Below are positions 22,666 through 32,511 of a DNA stretch of 64,000 nt, piece after piece. How positions within the stretch are numbered: the first letter of the stretch is position 1; the number at the start of each line of letters is the position of its first letter. The stretch is from Earliella scabrosa (lineage: Eukaryota > Basidiomycota > Agaricomycetes > Polyporales > Polyporaceae). The translations under genes were made by a program, and so were the position numbers. The stretch is from contig JABYQQ010000027.1 of the NCBI GenBank assembly GCA_022605405.1, forward strand, positions 496,001 to 560,000. The letters run 5' to 3'. The notes under the pieces were generated by a model. That model was given only the letters and a program-made list of their open reading frames with translations, was not told the origin of the DNA and ran no database searches.

Positions 22666-22990
22666 CTAGTTGTAGTTTTCCTTCGTAGAAATCCAATGAG
22701 AACCTCGAAGATATGTCTCAAACAGGTTCGCACATGGATGCCCCATGCCCTCACGAGGTCCTGCTCCGTCGCCGTCGCCGTTGCCGTCGCCTCCCCGCCC
22801 CTCGGCTACATATGGGCTGAACTCGTTGAGCACTCCGCGTCTCGATCGCACCCATGCGTTGACGAGTGTGATAATCTGCTGCCGGCCGCCGGGCCCGCTT
22901 GGGGCGGAAGCACGAATAGAGCTCTGTCGGTCCAGAACTTGTATTCCAACGGATTCGACATCCCCGAAACCTCTCCTTGAGGTCAGGTAT
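22666..22990 (-). pseudogene. Out-of-frame C-terminal remainder of the adjacent short-type BTB gene
   Basis: Downstream of the stop at 22991, similarity to other short-type BTB proteins continues in other frames. First is KFWTDRALFVLPP (relatives: YTFWADEVLLYFPP). Then, in a third frame, comes IITLVNAWVRSRRGVLNEFS followed by PYVAEGRGGDG to a stop at 22666. The same blocks, with the same frame change, occur in the copy at 28319. Third-position differences between the two copies in WVRSRRGVLNEF show that this stretch was once under protein selection. Confidence 0.5.
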
Positions 22991-23695
22991 CTAAGGCAGA
23001 AGGGCGCGTTGTCGACGAAGAGGGTCCGTCATGCGGATGATGGGCGGCTCGTCGTCTCTCCACAGGGTAGTCGAGTACGAGCTTGGATCGCCCTTCGGGA
23101 TGAGGGCAAGTTCAGGCTTGTCTTGACCCGTGTTGGTAAACTTGAAGAGGACGTCGTGTGCGACGATCAGTACGGATTCCCCGGTCGCCTGCGACACGAT
23201 GCTCCCGTCCTCCCCGCGGACGACCGTGGCGGGAAGATTGGACGTGAGGACGTCGTGGAGACTGACGACCTCGTTCGCGTACCCAGCCCATGTCAGATCC
23301 GTGCGGATCGTCAGCCTGGGCTCGACGAGCTGCCGCCGGAGCTCCTTGAGCTCGAAGTACTCCGCGTCCGCGAGGAGGCAGCGGCGCGCCATCGACATGC
23401 CCATTCCGGGGGGAAGAGAGTCGGGGACGAGGGGGAGGATGGGGTATCCACTCAGGTACTCGACGATAAGCGCGAAGAGGGCGGGATTGCGGTCGAGGCG
23501 CAGGACGCGCTCCTGCGCTTCGGCGAACGCGGAGGAGAAGCAATTGGTGAAGTAGTTTGGCGAGTCGAAGAAGATCTGGGATTGGCTGAGCTGGAACTCC
23601 TCGCCGCGAACGATGATGGTATAGATGTCCGGCATGCTGCCAACCGAAGACGGTACGGAGAACGGGGATGATGGCGGGTTCGAATGATTGTCCAT
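22991..23695 (-). CDS. Short-type BTB protein, probably C-terminally truncated
   Basis: A single open exon from ATG 23695 encodes 234 residues. The frame is open to TTG 23731, but MDNHSNPPSS matches the start style of relatives. The BTB domain (about residues 24-115) contains YTIIVRGEEFQLSQSQIFFD, SPNYFTNCF, LRLDRNPALFALIVEYLSGY and RRCLLADAEYFEL. After it come a helical linker (DLTWAGYANEVVSLHDVL) and TLWRDDEPPIIRM. The protein then stops at 22991, whereas the full-length relatives (16255, 29611) continue to a FWADE block. The missing part lies downstream out of frame. The BTB domain itself is intact, so a shortened product may still dimerise. Confidence 0.7.
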   Translation of the reverse strand: MDNHSNPPSSPFSVPSSVGSMPDIYTIIVRGEEFQLSQSQIFFDSPNYFTNCFSSAFAEAQERVLRLDRNPALFALIVEYLSGYPILPLVPDSLPPGMGMSMARRCLLADAEYFELKELRRQLVEPRLTIRTDLTWAGYANEVVSLHDVLTSNLPATVVRGEDGSIVSQATGESVLIVAHDVLFKFTNTGQDKPELALIPKGDPSSYSTTLWRDDEPPIIRMTDPLRRQRALLP

Positions 23696-23734
23696 GGATG
23701 TGGCTATGAGTGTGCCCTGTGGGCCGCTCAAAAT

Positions 23735-23765
23735 ATCCCGATATAAATATGTCTATTGGGCGCGG
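23735..23765 (-). promoter_or_regulatory. Possible CCAAT and TATA elements
   Basis: On the minus strand CCCAATAG is followed by TATTTATATCGGGATATTTT, about 45-70 bases before ATG 23695. A GGTGCTGCGGTAGGC string just upstream recurs in front of the 28319 copy (about 29473), so the promoter block was duplicated with the gene. Confidence 0.4.
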
Positions 23766-23953
23766 TGCTGCGGTAGGCGGACGGAGTGCTTCGATTGGCT
23801 ATCGTATGATCGATGTGAGAAGGAAGTCGGGAACGTACGGGACGGAACTGGAGGAAGACATGAGTATTGTGCTTCTCTTCGCCTAGATCAACGAAGCCTA
23901 CCATGTCGCAGCCAGAGACCTCGCGGTGTGCGTCCAGGCGTGGAGTGCCGCGT

Positions 23954-25354
23954 CTACTGCCGGGCGAGGTGCTCAAACCTGGGAAGACCCTCACTACTGT
24001 CGCTCATCGTGTTCGTCCGAACTGGTCCGCCGATGTTGGCCTTGTCAGGATGGACCCAAGACGTCGCGTTATTCAGCGCAGCCTGGCTTGACGTGTGCGT
24101 GGAGGGCTGTATCACAGTTGGCACATCCCTCCAGTCGGCTAATTGGATGCTAGTTTGCGGCGGGCTATGCGCGGCCGACTTGCGCGCCATCTGGATGACG
24201 ATGAGGGAGAACACAATTCCCTACTCTGTCTGTCAGAAGCATGCATGTTGATAGCAGCGGTAGACACGCACGATGTACGGAGAGAACGCGGCAAGACATG
24301 CGGGGTAACCGATGTTCGGGCTGAGGAAGAAGGTGATGATGAGGGATATGGACGCGAGGGAGTACATCGCGGCCGATTGGATGAGTGCTTGGATGACGCG
24401 ACGATAGTTGAGGAGATTGAACCAGGTGCGGCTGTGCCACTTCCAGTGGGCTTGTACTTGATGAGACGAGCGCAAGACGCGGTACATGATGAATGCTATG
24501 AAGAAAGGGCTCAGCGACGTATGCATGGCCCGATAGGAGAGCGGGAGACTTACTAGTTGCCAACATGTTCGTGAAGAATGAGAGGCTATAGAACGCCAGA
24601 GGTGAGATGATCCCGAGGAAATTCACAGAGTACCCGAACACTAGCAGTACATGTCAGGCGCGCGGTTATGAGGTGGCGAGTAGCGAGAGGCGCGGGACAC
24701 TCACATGCATCAACAACGAACAGGGTTATGGGTGCAGCGATTACGGCTCGTCGACCATTCCATACAACATACAAGCGATATACCTGTAGGCACGTTAGAG
24801 TGGTCTAGGCAGACTGAAGCTATACCAGATACTACTCACCATGAATGCGTCTCCAATCAATGTCTGCGTGACGTACATGTAGTACTGGGCCACCTCGATG
24901 ACTCCTATCCGGCTCTGGTAAACCAGGGAGAACGCATCGTCGATGGACTGACGAGTATCTCCCTGGTCCACGAAGCCATACATGGTCACGTAGACTGTCA
25001 ATACCAGATGCTATGCAGGCAATCGGTTCAGTATCTGAACATTGTGTGCAATCAACGAGAGTAGAGCTCACCACTGTCGCCAGGAGAAACATGACAGTAT
25101 TCGCTGATATGAGTATGCGATTGCGTTTCGCCAAAGCTTGAGGCTGACTACCAGACAAGAGCTCGGAGACACCAAGGGCGTAGAGGACGGCGAAGATGCC
25201 CCAAAGCGCTGACTCGAGGAAGAGCCTGGCAATGCGAGACCGCAAGAGATCACGCTGGACCATCAGCTGTATAGAGGTGTCAGTGACTGGCGTGCATGCC
25301 TGGATGAGATGTTCAGCTCACCCCATAGTTGTCAAGGTGGATTGTGGTCGACAT
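23954..25354 (-). CDS. Seven-helix membrane protein of unknown function
   Basis: Seven exons: 25354-25322, 25266-25072, 25010-24840, 24783-24705, 24640-24554, 24495-24272 and 24220-23954. All have GT-AG joins and consistent phases; the product is 351 residues. It starts MSTTIHLDNYG. Seven hydrophobic stretches are visible: RLFLESALWGIFAVLYAL; RILISANTVMFLLATV; YYMYVTQTLIGDAFMVYRLY; RRAVIAAPITLFVVDA; AFYSLSFFTNMLATTFIMY; SAAMYSLASISLIITFFL; ACLAAFSPYIGIVFSLIVI. A cytoplasmic-looking, Ser/Thr-rich tail follows. The blocks QTLIxDAFMVYR and VVWxxRRA recur in the three other copies here. Such proteins are abundant in Agaricomycetes and look receptor-like, but I know of no proven ligand or activity. 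Confidence 0.85.
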
Positions 25355-26969
25355 TATTCTGAGCCCCTGAACAACTTACAAGGCGAGGTGGGTGAGCGGA
25401 AGACCGTGGCAGGCTGAGGGCGAGCGATGAAGCAATACATCAGCGCTTTGCTCCTTCTCATGCTTGTCATGCGGAGCGCTGCGGTCCCTCACTTCTGCCA
25501 GTGAGGGCTGTGCTCGCCACAGCATGACTCGCACCAGCGAGCAAAACTGGGAACGTGGAGATGAGAGCTCCAATCCCTCGCGAAAGGAAGACGCACAGTA
25601 ACCAAATCAGGGAGAGAGTTCGACAGATCCGGGTGCCCGGGCCCGGTGGGTGAGTACTCCATAACTTTGCGTACCTGCTGCCGACGCCGAGGGCGCAATG
25701 CGTGTCATCTGGTGATTATGAGTAGCAAGCACCTGGTGCGACTTTGTGTTGACATCCTGAGCGGGAAGGTGGAAGTGGAAAAACTCTCCACGCTCGCTCC
25801 CGAGGCCGCATGACCGTTGGTGGTATGTATCATCATCCTTGTTCGGCAGCTGAAAACTGTATGATGGGATCCACAGATCGGAAGGATTAGGGACGGATGG
25901 AACCTGAAGGAGAAGACCCGAGGCAGGTCGCGTTGGAGTTGACGCCTAGATTTGTATCTAGCAAAAGCGGGCAAGGGACAGTACCGTATGGCTGGGCAGT
26001 GGCCGCTGGCACAATTGTCAGTACATCCTCATTACCTCGGCAATTACGAAGATCCTCACCGCTGTATGATCCAGATTCCAGGCGGCTTCTGGTTTCATCC
26101 GTAGACAGTCATGCCATAAAAGGCCGACCGCCAGTTCCAGATCGCGGTACGCTTCGCTCGCCCACTCGCCTCTCCAGTCAAAGCAGTACACGCGCAGCGT
26201 CTTGTCCGTTCGCCTTTCATGCACAGGCGACGTCGTGGACGTGGACAGACTCCACGCGGGCTCCGCTTCTGATCGCGGCGATGTAGCGGGCGCGCCTGCA
26301 GTAGTGAACTGTGTCTGAACGTGCTCGCGGACGAGCTGTGCGTTCGCTGTGACGCAGAGGGCGATGTCCATGTGGGACCCCGGGCTTTCGCGCGAGCAGT
26401 TGGCACAAGGAGAGACATGAAGAACTTTGCTCAGCACGGATGGTCCTTGTTAAGTCAGTTATTCTAAGATGGAGAGCGATCGTCGTGGTTCCTGAAGGCT
26501 GTCTATTGAGATATACGGGGCCGACTCTTGCTTGCGGCACGTTGCTACGCGTGAAATATGCCTCCCCCGATTGTATGGATGCGAGATAGGGTTGTAGAGA
26601 GGTATGGGAGTTCGACAGTGCCTGTCTCAGGCGCGCCGATTGATTCCGTCGGTGTTAGAGCCTCTCCTAACATAGCGGGTGCATCCAAGCTGAGACGTGT
26701 GCGGTGTTGAACGAGGACACGGTAAGTGGAGGAGATCTCAAATCTATAGAGTTTCGGCAGTTGCCGAGCGAGCCACCGCCAACGACGCGCCCATTCTCCA
26801 GCTCGACATTGACCTTCATCACGTCTGGACTAGCAATCCGGTAATCGCATACCTCTAACCTTCTCCTAGCTTGCTGCTCTGTCTCTTGTCACTCTATGTC
26901 GATGCGCATGACAAGGAAAAGGGCTAGACTCGAGTCCCAATCTCTAGCGACGCGGTCGAGGAGCCTGAC
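25355..26969. other. Intergenic, one unrecognised open frame
   Basis: A minus-strand frame at about 26018-26437 (up to 139 residues, no clear ATG at its start) contains a CxxC and a tryptophan-rich middle (VYCFDWRGEWASEAYRDLEL). I recognise no family and see no splice pattern, so I do not call it a gene. The rest shows nothing. Confidence 0.4.
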
Positions 26970-28023
26970 ATGCGAGGAGACGAACCGCGCGACAAACAAG
27001 AAGGGGGGTCGGGAGGCGATTCGGGGAGACAAAGGGACGAAGAGTTCTGGTATGAAGACGGTAACGTTATTCTGATCGCTCAGACAGTCGAGTTCCGCGT
27101 CTTCAAGGGAATCCTGGCCGACGTCTCCCCGGTCTTCAAGGACATGCTCTCTCTCCCTCAACCCCCCGACGCGGAGATCTCGGATGGGTGTGCTGTGGCT
27201 CACCTTACAGACTCTCCAGTTGATATGAGACACATTCTACGCGTGTACATGCCCAAGACGGAACCCAGGTGCGTGTTACATCGCGTCCTCACGGTGCGTC
27301 GGTGACCCATACTCGTACGCTGTCCTCAGCCCGTTCCTTCCAGAGGATCCTTCCTACGGGGTCATTTCTGCATGTATTCGGCTGGGGCACAAGTACCAGA
27401 TCTCAAAGCTAGTCGAGCACGCGATGAACTACCTCAAAGAGTACTACACCCATGATTTCGACGTGTTCTCCCGGCGTCGCCCTCCATACGGCCCTCCCTC
27501 GTTCCGAGACGAGCACGCGATCGGCGTCGTCAACCTCGCTCGTCTGACCGAAGAGTACACCCTTCTACCCGTCGCTTTCCTCATTTGCTGCACGCTCGGA
27601 CTCGCCATCGTCCATGGCTTTCGACCTCAAGACCAGAACGGCTGTCGCGAGACGCTCTCATCGGACGACCTCGGACTCTGCTTCCAAGCGAAAAGTAAGC
27701 TCATCGAGCGATGTATCTCCTCCGCCGTATCCGTCTTCGACCCCACCGTCGCAAAGGAATGCAAGACCGTGACCGACTGCCGACGGGCGCTCCGCGAAAC
27801 GCTCCGGACCCTGGACAGGTATGCTGCGAAGCTGGCGCACCCGGACCCGTTCGTGTCGATCGTCCAATGCACATCGCTGCGAAAGTCTCTCTGCCCGACC
27901 TGCTGGGCGATGGTGAAGCAACGTGAAGAGGAAGAGCGGCGCGATACGTGGGGCGAGCTGCCAACCCTTCTCTGTTTGAAGGAGTTCAGTGCAGTCGCTG
28001 AGGGCGACAGCGCAGATCCTTGA
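26970..28023 (+). CDS. Long-type BTB/POZ domain protein
   Basis: Exon 1 is 26970-27268 and exon 2 is 27330-28023 (61-base phase-2 intron), giving 330 residues. The BTB domain has EEFWYEDGNVILIA, FRVFKGILADVSPVFKDML and HLTDSPVDMRHILRVYMP. Exon 2 has CIRLGHKYQISKLVEHAM, then DEHAIGVVNLARLTEEY and SDDLGLCFQAKSKLI. The tail has the family cysteines CKTVTDC and CPTC, then 15 residues and WGELPT. It sits in the same place relative to its short-type and membrane-protein neighbours as the gene at 21114, which suggests a block duplication. Confidence 0.87.
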
Positions 28024-28318
28024 GTAGTGATTTTGCACGATGCGTTGGAAGATTTGGTGAGCATTTGCGAGTGGCGCTCTTTCCATGCTCGCTCACCACT
28101 GAGACATCGAAACAGCTCACTCGACTACCTCTGCAACCGGCTCCACACCTCCGGACAATTGGGCCAGAGTGCCTTGCCGTCGTGTCTCCTAATGTGGGAG
28201 CATACTTGAACTTGTATGTTCTATCTTAGTATCTACCGCACTGCCCACGGTGCCAATCGTCGCATTAGATTCCCCTTCTACCAGAACCAGAAGATATCTT
28301 GAAACTGTGCATACAAGC

Positions 28319-29370
28319 TCAGAACCCAGCCTGCGATCTAGACAGCCATTGCGTGGCGGAGGAGGAACATGATCGATACTCAGCCATGTCCTTCGTAAGT
28401 ATCCCCCATCTATCTCGATGATAAGTCTCAAGCAAGCTAGAACACGGGCTTCCGATGCCAGAGAGGGATCCTAATCCATCGCCGTCGCTTTCCCACCCTT
28501 CAGCTACGTATGGACTGAACTTGTTCAGTACTCCTCGTTTGGACCTCACCCATGCGGGGACGAGACCGGTGCTCGGAGCTTCACTCCCCGCGCCGGAAGG
28601 ATCGTCAAAAGTGCTCTGTCCGTACAGAATGCGTTCGACGAGTAGGGGACCCTTTCTCCCGATATTCGCCTGGGATATGATGCCCTCAAATTGGCGAGAT
28701 GTGTTGCATCTCTCGCGCGCACGTTGTAAAGGCGGGTTGGCGCATCCAGTATCCAACGCCTTGATATGGATGATGGGCTTCTCGTCGTCTCTCCACAGCG
28801 TGGATACGAAGGAGCTGGGATCGCCTTGGGGGATGAGGGCGAATTCCTTGGTCGTTGTAGCGGGACAACGTGAAGAGAACGTCATGTGCGACGACCAGCG
28901 CAGGCTTTTCCGTCGCCTTCGACACGATGCTCCCGTCCGCCCGGCGGACGACGGTGGCGAGGAGATTGGACGTGAAGACGTCGTGGAGCCTACTGACGAC
29001 TTGGTCCGCGTACTCGGCCCATGTCAGATATATCTGGATCTTCAGCCTCAGCTCGACAAGCTGCCGTCGGGAGCTCCTTGAGCTTGTAGTACTCCGCGTC
29101 CGCGAGGAGGCAGCGGCGTACCATCGACATGCCCATCCCGGGCGGAAGAGAGTCGGCGGCGAGGGGGAGGATGGGGTATCCGCTCAGGCACTCGACGATG
29201 AGCGCGAAGAGGGCGGGGTTGCGATCGTGGCGGAAGACGCGTTCCTTTGCTCCGGCGAACGCAGAGGAGAAGCAGTTGGTGAAGTAATTTGGGGAGTCGA
29301 AGGAGATCTGCCAGTGGGCGTGGCCGAGCTGGAACTCCTCGCCGCGCACGAAGATGGTGTAGATGTCTGA
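28319..29370 (-). pseudogene. Short-type BTB pseudogene with frameshifts
   Basis: This is the closest relative of the gene at 23695. The BTB part reads RGEEFQLGHAHWQISFD, NRDxP-type LIVECLSGYPILPL and RRCLLADAEYYKLKEL. A one-base insertion then shifts the frame (GAGCTCCCGACGG against GAGCTCCGGCGG in the relative). Similarity resumes in a second frame (SKATEKPALVVAHDVLFTL), shifts again to FALIPQGDPSSFVSTLWRDDEKPII, and ends with AWVRSKRGVLNKFSPYVAEG. A 3-base insertion (AGG) also lies near 29008. A functional full product is very unlikely. Confidence 0.75.
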
Positions 29371-29610
29371 CGTGCTGTCATCTGGTGACCACAGATGGCG
29401 GGGTTGTAACGAACGCGTGGCTGAGGCTCTGCAGAAAGAACAGGCTGATATATACTAGTTGTGCATGTGGGTGTGGTGCTGCGGTAGGCTGTCGCATCAC
29501 GGACATTCGGGGGTGACAAGACCTATCCAAAATACCCATGAGCACATCGCTAACTCTGAATAGGAATAAATGATGAGGCTTACCACCGTCGTCTTGAGCA
29601 TCCCCCAAGA

Positions 29611-30765
29611 TCACATGCAATCCTGGGACATTGGAGAGCTGATACCCTTCAAGATGCCAGGCATGGAGAGCAACCTCGCCGTGATGAGCGTAGCCGTTGA
29701 GTCATAGCTGCTGCCGGTAGTCGAGCTTCTGTTCACGTGGTCTGGAAAGTGCAACAGCAATTCATCCGCCCAGAAGGTGTATGCATCGTGAGTCCATATG
29801 TCGAACCCACCCCCAATATCCCGCGGCTCGTGCGTTTGCCAGCGCAGAGGGTGCCCGTGGCGACACGACCAGACAGACGTATCCTTCCCATCCACAGTTA
29901 TTGTGCCTTCATCGTGAGAGTACTTCACTCGCAGAACAGCACACATGCCCGTCTCGTTCATAGTGGGTTGATGATCACGAGATGCCGCGGGCGAGGTGGG
30001 CTGTATTATGTCCATGAAAAATGATTGCTTTAACAAGACAGGTGTCCCGAAAAAGACTGAAGAATTATCCGGGGTCTGTGAAAGGATGATTCTAGAAGAG
30101 CAGTGACCTGTTAGCTCGCACGCAACTCCCGAAGGTGTTTGGATGTCCACATACTTGACGACTAAATTACGCGCGTGAACTAAGACATCAAGTCTAGTAT
30201 CCTTGACGATGAGGGCCCCCTTATCCGTCTTGAGGACATCTTCTGGTAGTTTCCCCTTGAGAACGTCCTCCAACGCGAGAACCTTGTTGGAGAATCCGGC
30301 CCATCGGATATCCATTTTCGGAATGGGGGTAGAGAGGAGATGAGTCAGGCCCTGTAGCTCATAGAAATCCGCGTCCGCGAGCAAATAGCGAAGCACCGTC
30401 GACGTGTCCATCGACGACGGTATCGCGCGGGTGGATAGTGGAAGGATAGGGTAGCCGCTGAGGTAGTCGACAATGATCGCAAAGAGCGCAGGGTGGCGAT
30501 CGAGCCGTACAGTGCGCTCCTGCGCCTCTGAAAATCCACTGGTGAAGCATGTCGTGAAGTAGTTAGGAGAGTCGTAAGAAATCTGGCTGTAGCTGAGTTC
30601 GAAGACTACTCCGCGCACGATGATGGTGTACAATTGGACGGATTGGACGGACTGAACATCGGATTGGGATCGGAGCGACTGCACCTCGGAGTGCGGGTAC
30701 GAGTGTAGCGATTGAATCTCGGAGCGCTCCGAGTGTAGCGATTGAGGTGACGCTGGAGAGTCCAT
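29611..30765 (-). CDS. Short-type (tetramerisation-like) BTB protein
   Basis: A single uninterrupted exon from ATG 30765 encodes 384 residues. The N-terminus is rich in Ser, Gln and His with a repeating SLHS / VQSLRS pattern (residues 8-45). The BTB domain follows: YTIIVRGVVFELSYSQISYD, SPNYFTTCF, VRLDRHPALFAIIVDYLSGY, LRYLLADADFYEL. Further on is DVLVHARNLVVKYVDI and, near the C-terminus, the block YTFWADELLLHFPDHVN shared with the protein at 16255, then LITARLLSMPGIL. Length and C-terminal blocks mark it as the best full-length copy of this family here. The relative at 16255 carries an intron where this gene has none. Confidence 0.85.
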   Translation of the reverse strand: MDSPASPQSLHSERSEIQSLHSYPHSEVQSLRSQSDVQSVQSVQLYTIIVRGVVFELSYSQISYDSPNYFTTCFTSGFSEAQERTVRLDRHPALFAIIVDYLSGYPILPLSTRAIPSSMDTSTVLRYLLADADFYELQGLTHLLSTPIPKMDIRWAGFSNKVLALEDVLKGKLPEDVLKTDKGALIVKDTRLDVLVHARNLVVKYVDIQTPSGVACELTGHCSSRIILSQTPDNSSVFFGTPVLLKQSFFMDIIQPTSPAASRDHQPTMNETGMCAVLRVKYSHDEGTITVDGKDTSVWSCRHGHPLRWQTHEPRDIGGGFDIWTHDAYTFWADELLLHFPDHVNRSSTTGSSYDSTATLITARLLSMPGILKGISSPMSQDCM

Positions 30766-30895
30766 GATGACACTGTCACCACTGGTTGTCAGCCTGTGGG
30801 GGAAATAAATGAGGACGTAGATGTACCTACAACGATGGAGCGGACCAGGGTAGTGGGTGACGGTACTGAGCAGGCCGAGAGGGCTGACAGCGTTC

Positions 30896-30912
30896 GATAT
30901 ATATATATTACG
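30896..30912 (-). promoter_or_regulatory. AT-rich TATA-like run upstream of the 30765 gene
   Basis: A run of alternating T and A (about 12 bases) lies 135 bases before ATG 30765, in otherwise GC-balanced DNA. The position suits a core promoter with a 5' leader, but a simple repeat is equally possible. Confidence 0.3.
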
Positions 30913-31127
30913 AGCCGGATCGATGAGATAAGAGATTAAACCGTCCCCACGAAAGGTGCCGGTCGGCGAGCTGGGAACATCTCATGCGTCTACATACACG
31001 ATGCTGCGGTAACCGCGAATTCGCGTGAGTACTCCCAACCCCGCAAGGGCACACTAGTACGCGGAGGCTCGCATGGAAGGTAAGTACATTACGAGCAGTG
31101 ACGGTACTGGAGGAAGTGTCCACGGGG

Positions 31128-32511
31128 TCAGGGTAGCTGGGGCAACTTGAAGCATGGCCCCTTGTTTGGATGGCCTACCATACCCTTGTCGGTAGGGTTA
31201 CCGGTACCCGCGTCATTCACCGCAGTGAGACTTGACGTGTGCGTGGAAGGCTGTATTGAAGGTATGTCTCTCCAATCGGCTAACAGCACGTTGTTTCCAG
31301 GGGGGCTCTTCACGGCCGAATTGCGCGCTATCTGGATGACGATAAGGGAGAACACGACACCCTACTCTGTCATTCAGAAGTGCGAATGTCAAGAGGAGCA
31401 GTAGCAGTATACGTACGATGTACGGGGAGAACGCGGCAAGACATGCCGGGTATCCGATATTCGGGGTGACCAAGATGGTGACGAACAGAGAAACGGACGC
31501 GATTGAGTACATCGCGGCCGACTGTATCAGTGCTTCTGCTACGCGGCGATAGTTGAGGAGATTGAATTGGGCGCGGTTGTGAAGCTGCCATTGCGCTTGT
31601 ACTCGATGAGCCGAGCGCAGGACGCGGTACATGATGAGTGCTACGAAGAACGACTTCAGCGATATGACAACGCATTGCGTGATAGCCTGAGATGAACGGA
31701 AGACCTACAAGTTGCTAACATGTTCGTGAAGAACGAGGCGGCATAGAACACGGTGGCCATGCAAACGTGGTACGACCCGGGCCAGTTGGCATATCCGACC
31801 ACTAGCCAGAAACGTCAGACGGGGTCATTATGAGGTGGGAGAGGCGGAAGGCTCGGAAGCTTACATGCATCAAGGACAAACATGATAGTGGGCGCAGCGA
31901 TGATGGCTCGTCGACCATCCCACACAATGAACAAGCGATAGACCTGCACGTGTGTCAGAATAGTTCACTGGAGAGGGCTCTGGTGGATCAAACTCACCAT
32001 GAAGGCGTCCGCAATCAATGTCTGCGTGATGTAGATGTAGTATTGCGCGACCTCGATAGCTCTTATAGGGTCTTGAAACACCACAAAGAACGCGTCCTCG
32101 ATGGACTGACGACTATCTCCTTGGTCCACGAAGCCGTAGATGGTCGTGTAGACGGTCAGGATCAAATGCTATGCAGAAGTTGTGCATCAGTATAGGACCG
32201 CATGATGATACGAGGAAATGAGCTCGCCGCTGTGGCCAGGAGGAACATCGTAGTATTTGCGAATACGAGGAGCCGATTGCGTTTCGCCAATGCACGAGGC
32301 TGATCACGAGACAGGAGCCCGTCGGCACCAACAGAGTAGAGGACTGCGAAGACGCCCCACAACGCAGACTCGAGGAAGAGCCTGATGATGCGCGAGCGTA
32401 AGAAATCGCGCTGAACCATCAGCTAAGCGGACTGTCAGTGGCTCCGGTACGCATGAATACGTGGCATGCTCAGCTCACTCCGTGGTCGTCAAGGTGTACG
32501 GTCATAGACAT
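31128..32511 (-). CDS. Seven-helix membrane protein of unknown function
   Basis: Seven exons are readable from ATG 32511 (MSMTVHLDDHG) to the stop at 31128, with splice sites at the same places as in the gene at 23954. Hydrophobic blocks in order are RLFLESALWGVFAVLYSVG; LLVFANTTMFLLATA; YYIYITQTLIADAFMVYRLF; RRAIIAAPTIMFVLDA; VFYAASFFTNMLATSFFVAL; SAAMYSIASVSLFVTILV; ACLAAFSPYIGVVFSLIVIQ. The loop FVDQGDSRQSIEDAFF is shared with the sister gene (FVDQGDTRQSIDDAFS). The tail has WRDIPSIQPSTHTSS, which closely matches WRDVPTVIQPSTHTSS in the sister. The two are recent duplicates. A receptor or channel role is possible but not shown. Confidence 0.83.

Noticed and set aside
22745..23671. Plus-strand open frame of 308 residues
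   Set aside because: Opposite the short-type BTB gene, which has clear family similarity; this frame has none.
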